NCBI RefSeq assembly: GCF_046630445.1
Contig: NC_092333.1
Location: forward strand, 100,879,501-100,943,500
Reading direction: 5' to 3'
Source of the DNA: Rutidosis leptorrhynchoides
Lineage: Eukaryota > Streptophyta > Magnoliopsida > Asterales > Asteraceae
DNA length: 64,000 nucleotides
Position numbers and translations under genes: made by a program. The notes under the pieces were generated by a model that saw nothing but the letters and a program-made list of their open reading frames with translations, searched no databases and had not been told where the DNA came from. Below, one piece after another: positions 11,569 to 23,100 of this stretch (positions within the stretch are counted from its first letter, which is position 1; each line of letters begins with the position of its first letter).

Positions 11569-12168
11569 AAGGAAAAGAAAAAGGTGTAGTTTCTTCATTA
11601 CTCCGTGCCTTGCTTTTATAGGCAAATGATTGATACTGTTGTAGGTGGAATGTTAGCTGGCTACCAATAAAAGTTGAATCAATAATATCTCATTGTGAAT
11701 TATTGATTTGAAATTTTCACTTATGACCCTTTAACTATGCTCAATTAACAACTTTTTATTATTTATTATTATTCTTATTATGAATTATTTAAATATTATA
11801 TTATATTCTTGTGCATAGTTGACTTGTACTTTCAGCTCCGTTACGTCGAGCGTTGAAAGTTGGTTCATGTCTCGGTTCCGGATTTTCGAACGCCTTTTCG
11901 TATAATTTAATATCTTGTACTTTGCATTTTGCGGCTCGTATTCTTGTAATTTTTAGACGTTTCTCATCAATAAATTGAACCACTTGAATTGTATTTTGTA
12001 CTTTTTAGCTTTTTTGTCATTTGCGTCTTCAAATCATCGAATCTATCTTTTGTCTCCACCTTTTATTATTTAAATGAATATCACTTGTAAATAGAACAAT
12101 TGCAACTAAAATCTTGTCTTTCTTGAGGGATAATGCTATGAAATATATGTTTGTTTTTAGCATTATCA
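10293..12168 (-). repeat. 5' LTR of element 3 (LTR B)
   Basis: A 1876-bp LTR, partner of LTR A with the same ends, a minus-strand TATA box at 11615-11620, and a (TA)n tract at about 11507-11564. The TTTATTTATCG-type array is at about 10636-10760. It is flanked by GCACC on both sides (10288-10292 and 12169-12173), which makes it look like a solo LTR until LTR A and the duplicated flank are taken into account. Confidence 0.85.
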
Positions 12169-12173
12169 GCACC

Positions 12174-12872
12174 TTTGAAAGGTTGCAGGGGCGTTGCAAA
12201 GTCCAAATGGCATGCGTTTGTAAGCAAAAGTACCATAAGGGCACGTGAACGTGGTTTTCTCTTGGTCCTCGGGTGCGATTGAAATTTGAAAGTATCCAGA
12301 GAAACCGTTAAGAAAACAATAGTAACTATTCCTAGCTAATATTTCCAACATTTGATCAATGAAAGGTAAGGGAAAGTGATCTTTTCTGGTGGCAACATTT
12401 AATTTTCTATAATCAATACAGACACGCCATCCTGTTACAGTCCTAGTGGGAATAAGCTCATCTTTTTCATTTGTGATGACAGTCATACCACCTTTCTTAG
12501 GTACGCATTGAACTGGGCTTACCCATGGACTATTAGAGATTGGATAAATTAAACCTGCATCGAGTAGTTTAATAATTTCTTTCTTAACAACATCTTGCAT
12601 ATTAGGATTTAATCTTCGTTGGCGTTGCACATATGTTTTATGACCTTCTTCTATAAGGATTTTATGTGTGCAATACGAAGGACTTATGCCTTTAAGGTAA
12701 TGAATCTTCCATGCAATAGCTGGTTTATGAGCTTTTAGCACAGAAATGAGTTGAGATTTTTCATTTTTAGTAAAAGAAGACGATATTATTACAGGTAATT
12801 CAGATTCACCATGTAAATAAGCGTATTTCAAATGATTTGGAAGTGGCTTTAACTCTAATATCGGTGGTTCTT
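12174..12872 (-). pseudogene. RT N-terminal half of element 1
   Basis: Minus-strand piece of element 1 pol lying between the two nested insertions; open over 12174-12831. It carries the fingers/palm motifs of Ty3/Gypsy [47 protein letters not shown] and [14 protein letters not shown]. The catalytic FMDD motif follows after the insertion, at 2272-1958. Upstream it continues into 30056. Target duplications end at 12173 on the left and 12868-12872 on the right. Confidence 0.85.
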
Positions 12873-14167
12873 TGATGTGAGTAGAGGTGTATACAAAATA
12901 GTTATATTTTTACTACAAAATACTATTAAATACGATACAATTTTACACAAGTTATTTATTTATTTATAGAGTGGATATATACCTAAACCTTGCTACAACA
13001 CTTATAGGCAGTGTACCTAATCGTACAGTAGTGTAGTTTTTTAGTAAGTCCGGTTCGTTCCACAGGGATCTTAGCCAAGTTTAACGCTATATTTTTAAAA
13101 CTATATTTGTAAAAATATAAATATATATATAAGTAGTATTATTATTATAAAAGGGGGTTTTTACCGTTTAATGACCGGTTTGTGGATTTTAAAACTTAAG
13201 TCGCAGTTAAAACCTAATGTAAAAATATTAAAAATAAATATAACTTATATTAAAGCGTAAAATAAATGACAATAATGAAATTGCGATAAATAAAAGTGCA
13301 ATAAATAAAATGACAATAAATTAAAGTGCGATAATTAAAAGTGCAATTAAATATGAAATAAAGGAATTATGCTTATTTAAACTTCCATAATCATGATGTT
13401 CGACATGTTGTTTTTAGTTTAGTACCATGGGTTAATTGTCCTTTGTCCTGGATTATTTGATATGTCCATACGGTTTTGTCCATATTAGTCCATAAGTCAT
13501 AAATACAAAGTGCGAGAGTCTTCGTCAAATTATCCTTATACCCGAAGTCAAATATTCCAACTAATTGGGGATTCGAATTGTAACAAGGTCTTAATACTTT
13601 GTTTAATGAATACACCAGGTTATCGACTGCGTGTAGTCCAAGGTTTTACTACTTTGTTAACAATTACACCAATTACCCTTGAATGTAATCCACCCCTGTT
13701 TCAACTAATCCATTAACTATTAATCCAGTTCCGTGTCCGGTAAAATGAACAATTATTGGTATTTATAGATATCCCGCCCACCGTACCCGATTAAGCGTAT
13801 GTGGTTATTTATAAATACGTCAAATTATAAGTCTATATATTAAATTAACGAGGTATCATTTAGTTAATATAAAGCCCATTAATAGCCCATAGTCTAATTT
13901 CCACAAGTGTCGTTCTTTTGTCCAAACCCCAATTATGGTACAAAGGCCAATTACCCAATTTTAATATTTAGCCCAACATCACGATTACTTCGGCTTAAAT
14001 AAGCATAATAATAACTTAGCTACGAGACATTAATTTAAAAAGGTTGAACATAACTTACAATGATTAAAAATAGCGTAGCGTTACACGGACAGAATTTCGA
14101 CTTACACCCTTACAACATTCGCTAACATACCCTTATTATTAAAATTAAAGTTAAAATTAAAATTAAA

Positions 14168-14237
<70 letters not shown>

Positions 14238-14424
14238 GTTTGAGAGTAAGAAGAGAAAAAAATGTGTTTATTTTAAACCAAAACTGCGAAATTTATAGCA
14301 ATGTGGCCTCACTTTTTGGGTCATGCGACCGCATGGATTTCCTTCTTCCTGGCCATGCGATCGCATGCCAGCTGGGAGAGCTCACATGTTGTTGTTTCCT
14401 TCTTGCCGATTATTTTATATAATA

Positions 14425-14507
<83 letters not shown>

Positions 14508-14896
14508 AAGAATTGATTATATATTATATTATATTCACGTGCATAGTTGACTTGTAATTTTTAGTCCGTTGCGTCGAGCGTTGAGAGTTGACTCTGGTCC
14601 CGGCTCCGGATTTTCGAACGTCCTTGCGTACAATTTAATATCTTGTATTTTGCGTTTTGCGGCTTGTACTCTTGAAATTTTGAGACGTTTCTCATCAATA
14701 ATTTGAACCACTTTGATTGTATTTTGTACTTTTGAGCTTTTTGGTCGTTTGCGTCTTCAATTCGTTGAATCTGTCTTTTGTCTTCACCTTTTATTATTTA
14801 AACGAATATCACTTGTAAATAGAATAATTCCAACTAAAAGCTTGTCTTTCTTGAGGGATAATGCTATGAAATATATGTTCGTTTTTAGCATTATCA
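12873..14896 (-). repeat. 3' LTR of element 2 (LTR C)
   Basis: A 2024-bp LTR, TGATGTG to ATTATCA on the plus strand. Minus-strand TATA box at 14292-14297. The palindrome pair is at 14322-14335 (one base off, GACC) and 14354-14367 (perfect), upstream of the TATA box. (TA)n tracts lie on both sides, at about 14174-14235 and 14428-14501. The TTTATTTATCG-type array is at 13254-13357. Confidence 0.88.
14322..14367 (-). promoter_or_regulatory. Paired 14-bp palindromes upstream of TATA box, LTR C
   Basis: CATGCGACCGCATG at 14322-14335 and the perfect palindrome CATGCGATCGCATG at 14354-14367, start to start 32 bp. On the transcribed (minus) strand the pair precedes the CTATAAAT box (core 14292-14297) by 24 bp. 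The arrangement is seen directly; a role in transcription is inferred from position. Confidence 0.6.
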
Positions 14897-17030
14897 AATA
14901 TTCCCACACTTAAGCGTTGTTTGTCCTCAAGCAATATAGTCTTGAAATAAAAATACTAGAATCACTTCTTTATTCTTCACACTTTGTACATCAGTGATTT
15001 CTATACTGCGGTATGAACAATGGTAGTAATGTTATGGTTTACAGTCTCACATGACTATGAAAATTTAGATCCTTTAGGAAATTGGATCTTTATGAAAACA
15101 TTTGATCTTTTTGAAAATTCAATCTAGCTTTTACCCTAGATAAGTTTTCCGGAATAACCCTTCACCGGTGTTTGCAAATTGTTTTTGTGGGTTTTGTGCC
15201 TTTCAGATTTGAAAATTTTAGCTCAAAACTTATGATTTTGTGTCACCCAGTTGCTAACCTTGTATTGGGAAAGCAACACGTCCAGTATACTTGCTCTGTA
15301 TATTACCTTTCGATAAACTACCGTCCGGTTGTAAAGGAAAGCGTTGAACAAGCAACTGTTAAGGCAATGTCTCGTGACATGCTTTTGTTTATGGTCTATA
15401 ACGTGTCGGATGCAATTACTATCCTTGGTAGGAGCAATAGTAAAGCTCACCCTATAATTTTTCGGTCTGGCCCAAGGTCCTATCTTTGACCATGCTATGC
15501 AACCACCGTTCTTACGGTTGACACCCGATTTGGTTCAGGTGACCTAATGAATTCCAGATGAATTCCTAGGATTTTACGTTCAATGGTAATGAACGCATTA
15601 AAAATGGGTTTTTCAGAAAACAAATCGGTTTGTAATTTGATCAAAATATTTTCTCGTTCAAGCTCGAGTTTAGATATTATCGAATTCCATGAGTTTGTAA
15701 TTCTCAATCTTTAAAATTCAATCTCTAGGATTGAGTAATATCAGTCTTAAAAGCTGATTTTTGATCTTTAAGGAGATTATCCTTTCTGGGGATCTGATTC
15801 ATTAGTCTTATCAAGCTAATTTGCACGGTGCCCTCCTTATTTTACGAGACAGATCCTCTCATGGTTAGAATAAGTCTGACCACTTGGCGACCCTGTTTGA
15901 TGCTGAGGTCCGTGGATTTCCTACTGATTTTAGAGATGACTTTTCTAGATTTTTCATCAACCTACAGCTGGTCTGGACGACAACTTCTTGACCTAAATCA
16001 AGAAGCGCGTGTCTTTTTCGGAAGACTTTACTTCCTTTTAATGATGGAATTGATTCATCGTGTAGATCCATCTTTTCTTTCAAATATATTATAAGAAATT
16101 GGGTAAAACTGATAAAATTTGTCCAAAACAAAAGTATCTTCAGTTATTTGTACAAAAATATGTGATATATGTTTTAAATAACTTGGTAAATTTTTCTCAC
16201 ACTTGGCTTTTATTTTCCTTTCTTTGCCTTTTTATTGTCCTCTATTCCATTTTAAATGATTTTAGGTTGTTTCTCAATTTATGTCCTTTCCGAGGTAACA
16301 ATAATTTCGGTGTTAACACCAAGTTTTATCGTTCATAAATATGTATAAACATGATTTTGAGTTCATTTAATTGAAAATTTTGAAAATTTTACTAGAATTG
16401 GGTAGTCAGTATATAAGACTAGGGCTGTTCTTTATTATCAGAGAACACTAGATTCTAATACAACTACTGCGTTACTAGTATTTTTAATGGTAACCAAGTG
16501 TATAAGTTAAAATTTTTAAAAATTCGAAAGAATTTAACCCCTTCCCACACTTAAGATCTTGCAATGCCCTCATTTGCAATAAATTAGTAACAATTAAAAT
16601 TATTGAGGGTGATTAGCGTAGAAAAATGATTAAATTTTACCAAAGTTTTTAAACATATTGGCGTTTGTTTGCTGAATGATAAATGGTGCACATCATTTAT
16701 TCATTTTGTCTTGTTGTTACATCACATTTGTTTTTTTTGTTTTGTCGTCAAAATTAGTAGCTTTTGCTGAACTTAATGCCAGTCTTTGAAAATGCGCTAT
16801 TTTACCCTGTTGTTTATATGAAATAAAATACATACAATACAAATATAAACATGCATGGTAATTTGAAATGGGACTTAAAATCCCACTTTCAAATCAAATA
16901 TGAAATATTAGTACAACATAATAAAAATATTAAAACTTACATAAAAGTATCAAAATATAATGTGTTTAAACATAAATAAATAGAAATAATAAAAAGATAA
17001 AAATCATAGAAATCACCAACGGGAACTATA
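14897..17030 (-). other. 3' region of element 2 next to LTR C
   Basis: Noncoding sequence homologous to 4204-5980 of element 3. It carries AAGTGTGGG purine tracts at about 14903-14913 (beside the LTR, likely polypurine tract) and 16544-16553. No coding sequence conserved between the two copies was seen. Confidence 0.65.
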
Positions 17031-19213
17031 TCAATCTGGATAGGGTTTCCAGTTCATGTCGTCGGTCGGGTTCCATGGTTGGTGATAGGTGTACTGGTAG
17101 GCCTGGTTAGGGTCGTAGAGAGTATATGGTGGTCTCATCTCGGGCTGGTGTGGAGGATAGTAAGCAGGTTGGGTCGGTACGTAATGATCCTGAGGTGATA
17201 GCCGACTCATGATCTGACGCTGATGATAGTCCCATCTATCATGCTGTCGTTGCCTAGAATGCTCGTACTCATTCCGGGCTTACCACTGCTCGTATCGATT
17301 ATGTCTATCCTGGTTTGTCATTTCTACCTCATCTATATGCTGGTAGACATCAGTCATAGCCTCCCTAATGACATCCCTAATGTCATCTGCTTCCTCTATT
17401 TCCTCATCCGAACCTCTCTCTACCTGTGGATGACGACCAACATAGGGTACTGCCTGATTGCGTCTGCTCTTCAATACCTTAGCACCCTGATAGACCTTCA
17501 ATCATAAAGTATCATCATGTTCCCTACAAACCAAGAGTGAACCCCCTTGATCCCTATCTACACCCAAATACTCTCCAATGAGAGTAACAAAAATACCTCC
17601 TCCTATTATTCCCCCTTCCTGTATTCCTTCCACTATCTTAGACAAATAAAAACCAACACAGTAGGGGATATTAACAAAGCCTCTTGGGTCTCGAATACAC
17701 TTAAGGTAGAATAAATCATGTAAGGTCATTTTCTCCTTGTTGTGACCTCTCTGTGTAATCGAGTTAGCCAGAAATCTATGAATTATACGAAGCTCGGCTC
17801 TGTGAATATGTAAGTAGGTATGTGTTCCTGCCCGCCCAAAAACATTATAATCTGACATACGCCTCCAGACAACATTAGCATCAAAATTCCTATCTACCCT
17901 TTCACCATGATAAATCAAATTCATACAATCGGGTAGTAGTAATTCAGCGGGCATATATATCTGTAAATCCCTGGCCATGTCCAGCATGGACATCCTGTAC
18001 ATCCTACGGCCAAGTATAAATCTAAAAAAACTTCTATCATCTGATCTAACTACATCCGCATTAAGTGAAATAGTACTCATAAGCTCAACACACCATTCCT
18101 TATATACATGCCTACGAATGGTGAATAAATGTTCCCAATCAGAAAAAGAAGAGCTGTCATACCTTTAGATCAGATGCTGTCTAACTGAGTAAGCAAGTTG
18201 GACCCTTTCCAAAGGCTCCCAATCGATTACCCTTGGCACTTCTACATTTTTAGTTACCAGTTTGAATTTTTTACTTTGATATGATGTGTAATCTCTCCAA
18301 CTCCGATCAAACCTCAGATTAGGATGCAACTGTTCTTCATGAATCATTGGGTGTTGTACTATCGGATGCATCGGAAATACTACGTAGGAATCAATATATT
18401 CTATTTGCGGATCATAATATGGAACGTGCTGATCAGGTTGTTGTTGTTGTTCCTGTTGTTGCTCCGGTTCATATTGCATTTCTGGTTCAGGTTCTGGAGC
18501 AGGTTGTCTAGATGATGATGATGCACCATCAGTATTAGTAAATCTCTACAAAACACATTAAACACAAATTTTGTGCATCCAAATATGCATTAGTGTTAGC
18601 AAAATAACAACTTGAAACAATTACAATAACATGTTTAATCAAAATTAAACTTATACACATTTTCACAATTTTAACAATTCTACACTTTTTCAAATAAGCA
18701 TATATGAAAATATTTACAAAGTTCATAAGCATTCAACTCAAATAACATGTTAAAACAACCATTACTAGCAATTAAACAAGTTTCAAATGACATTTACATC
18801 AATTTAATCAAGTTCATGAATTTTATACCTAAAAAGTCCACTTTAATTCTCAAAAAACATGTTTAGGATCAAAGTTTGGATCATTTAGCTATCTAAACAT
18901 GTTACACTACTTAATTTAGCAATAATTCATGACAAAAATCGGTCATAACCTGTTTATATCAAAAAGCCCGAAATTGCTCAAGAACACAAACCCTAGATTC
19001 CTAAAAATTTTGAAGTTTTTGGCTTCAAATCATGTTAAATAGCATCAATCTAGGTTATACATGCATAATATACTAACAATTTAACTTTAATTACACTAGA
19101 AATTAACAAAATCAAATTAGAAAAATTATAGCTCAAGAACACTAAAAATTAAATTTAAAGAGGTTTAGGGGTGTAATTGTTACCCTTCTTGATAAACTTC
19201 GTATCAAATTCAT
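17031..19213 (-). pseudogene. ATHILA ORF1-like gene with a likely intron, three in-frame stops
   Basis: One minus-strand frame runs from 18545 to a TGA at 17031-17033 (about 505 codons). It is interrupted only by single stop codons at 18165-18167 (TAA), 17502-17504 (TGA) and 17280-17282 (TAA). The middle (about 17600-18150) has the layout of the ATHILA ORF-1 family: FRFILGRRMYRMS, DLQIYMPAE, VWRRMS, RIIHRFLANSI and LHDLFYLKCI. The start is Gln/Pro-rich and the end Tyr/Pro/His-rich. A TTTTGTAG acceptor directly before 18545 and an AGG/GTAACA donor at 19184/19183 would join in phase to ten codons from ATG 19213-19211. The sequence just upstream looks like a plant 5' leader. The splicing is inferred and unproven. 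The function of this family is unknown. Confidence 0.6.
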
Positions 19214-20378
19214 GATTAGAGCGGATTATAGCAAGAAATTTGGTTGATTTTGGTGAAAAAATGGTGATTTTAGAGTGGATTTTGGAGAGTGTTCGTGTGT
19301 ATGTGTGTGTTGAAGTGGGAAGAACAGAACAGCGAGCTGCTCTTTTGTTTCTGGCCAAAATTCGGTCCCCATGCGACCGCATGGAAATGAAGGCCAAACC
19401 CCATGCGATCGCATGGGGTGCAGGTACTGTTTTTTTTTTTTTTTTATAAAAACCTTATACTTTTTAAAATAAATAATTAATAAATTTTAAAAATTTGTTT
19501 CTTTTTAGGAGTGAGGACGTTTCGGATCGTTGTCCTAGTCCGTCTCTTAACAAAGTTTTAAAATTTTGTTATTTCAAAGCGTGGTTTTAAAAGTAAGATT
19601 TTTGGGTTTTTTAATGTTTTTAGCTTACTTTAATTCAATAAGATTAAAAATAATGATAATAAAAGTTCTCATCCCTTCCTTGGGTTAAGCAATTTCGGTT
19701 CAACGACCTAGTTTTCAACTCACGACGAATTTTTAAAAATCATATTTTTAACTTAGTGAAATAAAGTAAATTTTTGTTTTTAAATTCACACCAAACTTAA
19801 ATTTAAATTGCATAAAATTAAAAATTCATATTATTATAATTAAAAATTCACACCAAACTTATATTATATTTTTGTTTTTAAACATACAAACTTATATTAA
19901 AAATATTAATTTTTCAAATATTTATAAACTTAAATATATTGATTTTAAAAAGTTTACAATATTAATTTAATATTTATATATTAATTTTAAAAATAAGGTA
20001 AAAAAATATTAAAATAAAAAAAATCTTTTTGGTCTTTTATCCCACTTTAATCAATCAAATATTATCAAAAATATACGCCCCTCTTTTCGGTAAAGTAATT
20101 TCGGTTCAACGACCTAGTTTTACTCCTGACGAATTTCTGAAATATTTTGGGTTGATTGATTAAAGATATTTATACCTTAAGAATAAACGGTAAATTTCGC
20201 AGTGATGTAATAAATTTTTGTATGATATCAATAATTTCGGTTACGCATACCTAATTTTATTGAATACCAATTTAATACTTTATAGCGAACGATTCAGCGT
20301 TTATTATCAAAAGGTTAAAATCAATAAAAATAAAAATAAAAATAAAAACTGTACATACTTACCTATGAGAAAGAATTC
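19214..20378 (-). other. Noncoding block upstream of the ATHILA ORF
   Basis: From 19214 to about 19430 this is a probable 5' leader/promoter with the palindrome pair 19370-19415. From about 19440 the sequence again matches element 3 (about 6030-6440), so 16830-19430 is a block that element 3 lacks. No coding sequence was seen. An AT-rich stretch (19790-20000) and a short A-rich tract (20318-20346) occur. Confidence 0.55.
19370..19415. promoter_or_regulatory. Paired 14-bp palindromes upstream of the ATHILA ORF
   Basis: CATGCGACCGCATG (19370-19383) and CATGCGATCGCATG (19402-19415), 32 bp start to start, about 160 bp upstream of the predicted ORF start on the minus strand. No TATA box follows at 21-24 bp on the minus strand. 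On the plus strand a TATAAA occurs at 19445-19450, behind a T-run. Confidence 0.5.
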
Positions 20379-20795
20379 TCAGAGACCTGCTTTAGCCGAC
20401 TCATAGGAGAGTTGTGTGATTTGATTTTCCATAGCTACGTAAGCGTAACCTCGAATCTTCAATATCTTTTGTTCTAAACATATAAATGGTCCTTCTCTGC
20501 ATAGAGTAACAAATTCGGTATTTGAATATGTTTGATTATTTGAACATTTACCTTCATGTGACCATTTTTCGCATTTGTAACATCTTTCAGGGTGTCGTGC
20601 TCTTCTTTTTGTTGCGGATTTTGATTTTCCTTTACCAAAATGTATCTTATGATGATCTTTTCTGAGTTCTTTTCTTACTCCGTCCATTTTTTCTCTTATG
20701 AATGATACCAGTTCACTCGGAAGTGTGTCATTATTACATTTAGTAATCATAGCATGTAGCATTAGACCGTGGTTCAGATCAAAGGAATTATTCAT
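20379..20795 (-). CDS. Small ORF with zinc-knuckle-like motif, element 2
   Basis: A 138-codon frame from ATG 20795-20793. A basic segment (about residues 55-80, KGKSKSATKRRARH) is followed by CYKCEKWSHEGKC, which resembles a CCHC zinc knuckle but has only three residues between His and the last Cys. This is typical of nucleic-acid-binding ends of gag or coat-type proteins. It lies downstream of the second protease module and has no counterpart in element 3. I do not recognise the family; it could be the nucleocapsid end of another retroelement gag picked up by recombination, or a chance ORF. Confidence 0.4.
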   Translation of the reverse strand: MNNSFDLNHGLMLHAMITKCNNDTLPSELVSFIREKMDGVRKELRKDHHKIHFGKGKSKSATKRRARHPERCYKCEKWSHEGKCSNNQTYSNTEFVTLCREGPFICLEQKILKIRGYAYVAMENQITQLSYESAKAGL

Positions 20796-20966
20796 CTCGT
20801 AAAACCTAAAAAAAATAAAAATTCAGAATGGGGGGAGAAGACTAGTTCTTTAGGGTCTGCTAGGGAAAGACCATTCGGATTCCATTCTCGAGAACTACAC
20901 GAAAACATAAAATCTAACTCTAACAGAAATATATATTACCCTAAAAAGATTCGATTCTCCCCACAC

Positions 20967-22469
20967 TTAGTTAGCTATGGTATCGAATTTGTGATTAACT
21001 TCATTGTCAATTGGTTCATCAACAACTTGTATATCTCTGACTTTTGCTTCAATCCATTTGTTGATTTCCTCCGTAACTTTCACAAATTCAACTAACATCG
21101 CCTTTTCTTTTGGTGATAAATTGGATACTAATCGGTTACATAACTTAAAGTTTCCCTTAATCCTAGCATCGTGAATCCGTTTATAAAGTTTCTTCGTTGA
21201 ACTGTTAAAAACGGGTTCATCTAATTTCGTATCATCAACGGGGTTCTTTGTTATCGGATCATCATTAAGTGTTTCTTCATCTTCCCCACACTTATGCGTT
21301 TTTATTGGTTTAACAGTTTTGGCTGGTGGAGATCTAGACTTTCGGTTCACAAAGGTGACCGATTTATCACCATCCCTAAGTGTCATTCTACCTTCTCTTA
21401 CATCAATGAATGCTTCGGTAGTTGCTAAAAATGGGCGACCTAAAATTAGAGGAATGTCAAGGTTTTCCTCCATATTAATAACTATGAAGTTTGCAACAAA
21501 GGTCAAACTTCCCACGTTAACAAGTAAATTATTTGCTATTCCAACCGGGTGTTTAATGGTTAGGTCAAATGATTGAACACCTATTTTGGTTGGTTTTAAT
21601 TTACCCATACCTAATCTTTTGTATAAGGAAAGAGGCATAATATTTGCACTTGCTCCTAAATCTGCGAGTCCATTATATATAGCACCATCATTAAGCAAGC
21701 AAGAAATGATAAATTCACCCGGGTCTCCTACTTTAGTAAGTCGAGTTGGTTTGTTAACCTTTTTTGGGTGTTCTTTTCTTGGTTCTTTCACTTCTATTTG
21801 AACTTCTTTTTCTTCATTTCTTGGAATGAGAGGTTTGTATAAGAATTCTTCTTCATCACTCCAATTTGAAGCTTCCCCGTCTTCTAATTTTGGTTTTTCA
21901 TATGTTGTTGATAACATATTTATGTTTTCATTCTGAGGGTTTTCTTGGGTGGTGAAATTATGATTGACTTCATTGTCAACTTCCATCGGACCATGTATAT
22001 AATGTTTAACTCTGTGATCATTAACTTTAAATTCAATCCCATTTGAATTTATTAATTCTACTGTTCCGTACAGGAAAACTCTTTTGACTATGAATGGTCC
22101 AGACCATCTTGATTTCAATTTTCTAGGAAATAGCTTGAATCGTGAATTGAAAAGAAGAACTCTGTCTCCTTCTTTAAATTCTTTTGAACTTCTGATTCTT
22201 TTATCATGCCATTTCTTCATTCTTTCCTTATAGATTAATGAATTTTCGTATGCTTCATGTCTTAATTCTTCTAATTCGTTTAGTTGACTTAACCGTAGAC
22301 GTCTGGCTTCATGTAAATCAAGATTACAAGTCTTCAAAGCCCAAAATGCTTTGTGTTCAATTTCTACTGGAAGATGACATGCATTTCCGTAAACGAGTCT
22401 AAAAGGTGTGGTTCCAATTAGAGTTTTGTAGGCTGTTCTAAAAGCCCAAAGTGCATCCTCCAATTTCAT
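20967..22469 (-). CDS. Integrase C-terminus fused to a second aspartic-protease module, element 2
   Basis: A 500-codon open frame. Residues 1-165 are the end of integrase ([34 protein letters not shown], then the GPY/F-type module around [11 protein letters not shown]) ending in DNEVNHNF. Without a stop it continues into a gag-tail-like linker and then a protease-like domain: [20 protein letters not shown] at about residues 265-285 and [10 protein letters not shown] about 70 further. The [19 protein letters not shown] block follows, then a second DNEVNHKF motif and stop. This element already has a protease in front of RT (25201-24300), so the domain is duplicated. The module matches 6583-7446 of element 3. 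The frame is separated from the integrase core by a TAG where a tryptophan codon is expected (22470-22472). Confidence 0.8.
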   Translation of the reverse strand: MKLEDALWAFRTAYKTLIGTTPFRLVYGNACHLPVEIEHKAFWALKTCNLDLHEARRLRLSQLNELEELRHEAYENSLIYKERMKKWHDKRIRSSKEFKEGDRVLLFNSRFKLFPRKLKSRWSGPFIVKRVFLYGTVELINSNGIEFKVNDHRVKHYIHGPMEVDNEVNHNFTTQENPQNENINMLSTTYEKPKLEDGEASNWSDEEEFLYKPLIPRNEEKEVQIEVKEPRKEHPKKVNKPTRLTKVGDPGEFIISCLLNDGAIYNGLADLGASANIMPLSLYKRLGMGKLKPTKIGVQSFDLTIKHPVGIANNLLVNVGSLTFVANFIVINMEENLDIPLILGRPFLATTEAFIDVREGRMTLRDGDKSVTFVNRKSRSPPAKTVKPIKTHKCGEDEETLNDDPITKNPVDDTKLDEPVFNSSTKKLYKRIHDARIKGNFKLCNRLVSNLSPKEKAMLVEFVKVTEEINKWIEAKVRDIQVVDEPIDNEVNHKFDTIAN

Positions 22470-22472
22470 GGA

Positions 22473-22871
22473 CTATTCCTTCGGATTTGATTCTACAGTT
22501 TTCTCTAGAATACGTTTTAAAGCTCGGTTGGTATTTTCAACTTGTCCACTTATTTGTGGATGATAAGCGGTTGAGATTTTATGAGTTACTCCATATCTTT
22601 TAAGAACTTTCTCAAGTTGATTATTACAAAAATGAGTACCCCGATCACTTATTAAAGCTTTCGGTGTTCCAAACTTAGCAAAAAGATGTTTTAAAAAGTT
22701 GACTACAACTCGTGCATCGTTAGTTGGGAGAGCTTGTGCTTCCGCCCGTTTAGATACATAATCAATGGCAACGAGAATGTAGAGATTATTATAAGATTTT
22801 GGAAATGGACCCATAAAGTCAATACCCCAAATGTCAAATACTTCACGTACTTGAATGACATTTTGTGGCAT
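22473..22871 (-). pseudogene. Integrase catalytic core, element 2
   Basis: A 132-codon open stretch with the D,D,E triad of retroviral-type integrase in context: [19 protein letters not shown] and [11 protein letters not shown]. Integrase inserts the cDNA copy into the host chromosome. It ends at a TAG (22470-22472) directly before the C-terminal part. Upstream, at 22872-23100, the HHCC zinc-binding part is present but in broken frames. Confidence 0.85.
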
Positions 22872-23100
22872 TTCATCACGTTGACTTATTTTTTCGGCTC
22901 TTTGACAAGCATCACAGGATTTACTAAGAAGATGTACGTCTTTGAAAATTGTAGGCCAATAGAATCCAGCATCGTAAACTTTTCTTGCTGTGAGTTGAGG
23001 CCTATAATGCCCTCCTGTTAGTCCTGTGTGACAATGGTTTAAGATTTGACTAGCTTCATCCCCGAATACACATCGGCGTATTATTCCATCGGGACAACTT
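22872..23100 (-). pseudogene. Integrase N-terminal zinc region and deletion junction, element 2
   Basis: Degenerate N-terminal part of integrase (cysteine pair in [13 protein letters not shown]-like context) with several stops. At 23096-23100 the sequence jumps from this region straight into RT (IEVDRAKV). In element 1 these points are 823 bp apart (1214-1218 and 2037-2041), both marked by ACTTT. RNase H and the RT end are therefore deleted in element 2, with a five-base microhomology and a frame shift. Confidence 0.8.

Larger units (their letters stand above)
2278..12168 (-). mobile_element. Non-autonomous Athila-type element 3 (gag-protease only), nested in element 1
   Basis: Left LTR 2278-4203 (3' LTR in minus orientation) and right LTR 10293-12168 (5' LTR) both run TGATGTG...ATTATCA on the plus strand and are flanked by the target duplication GCACC at 2273-2277 and 12169-12173. 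The interior, from right to left, is a misplaced pol fragment (9961-10292), a shortened leader, gag (8226-9326 and on to 7474), a protease module (6583-7446) and a long noncoding 3' region. There is no reverse transcriptase gene, RNase H or integrase of its own, and the primer site is gone. By eye the two LTRs differ by a few percent, so it is clearly older than the element in the MYB intron. Confidence 0.85.

Noticed and set aside
10293-12168. LTR B as an independent solo LTR with GCACC duplications
   Set aside because: LTR A has the same GCACC on its left, and element 1 RT rejoins only if 2278-12168 is removed as one unit; the GCACC left of B belongs to a copied flank.
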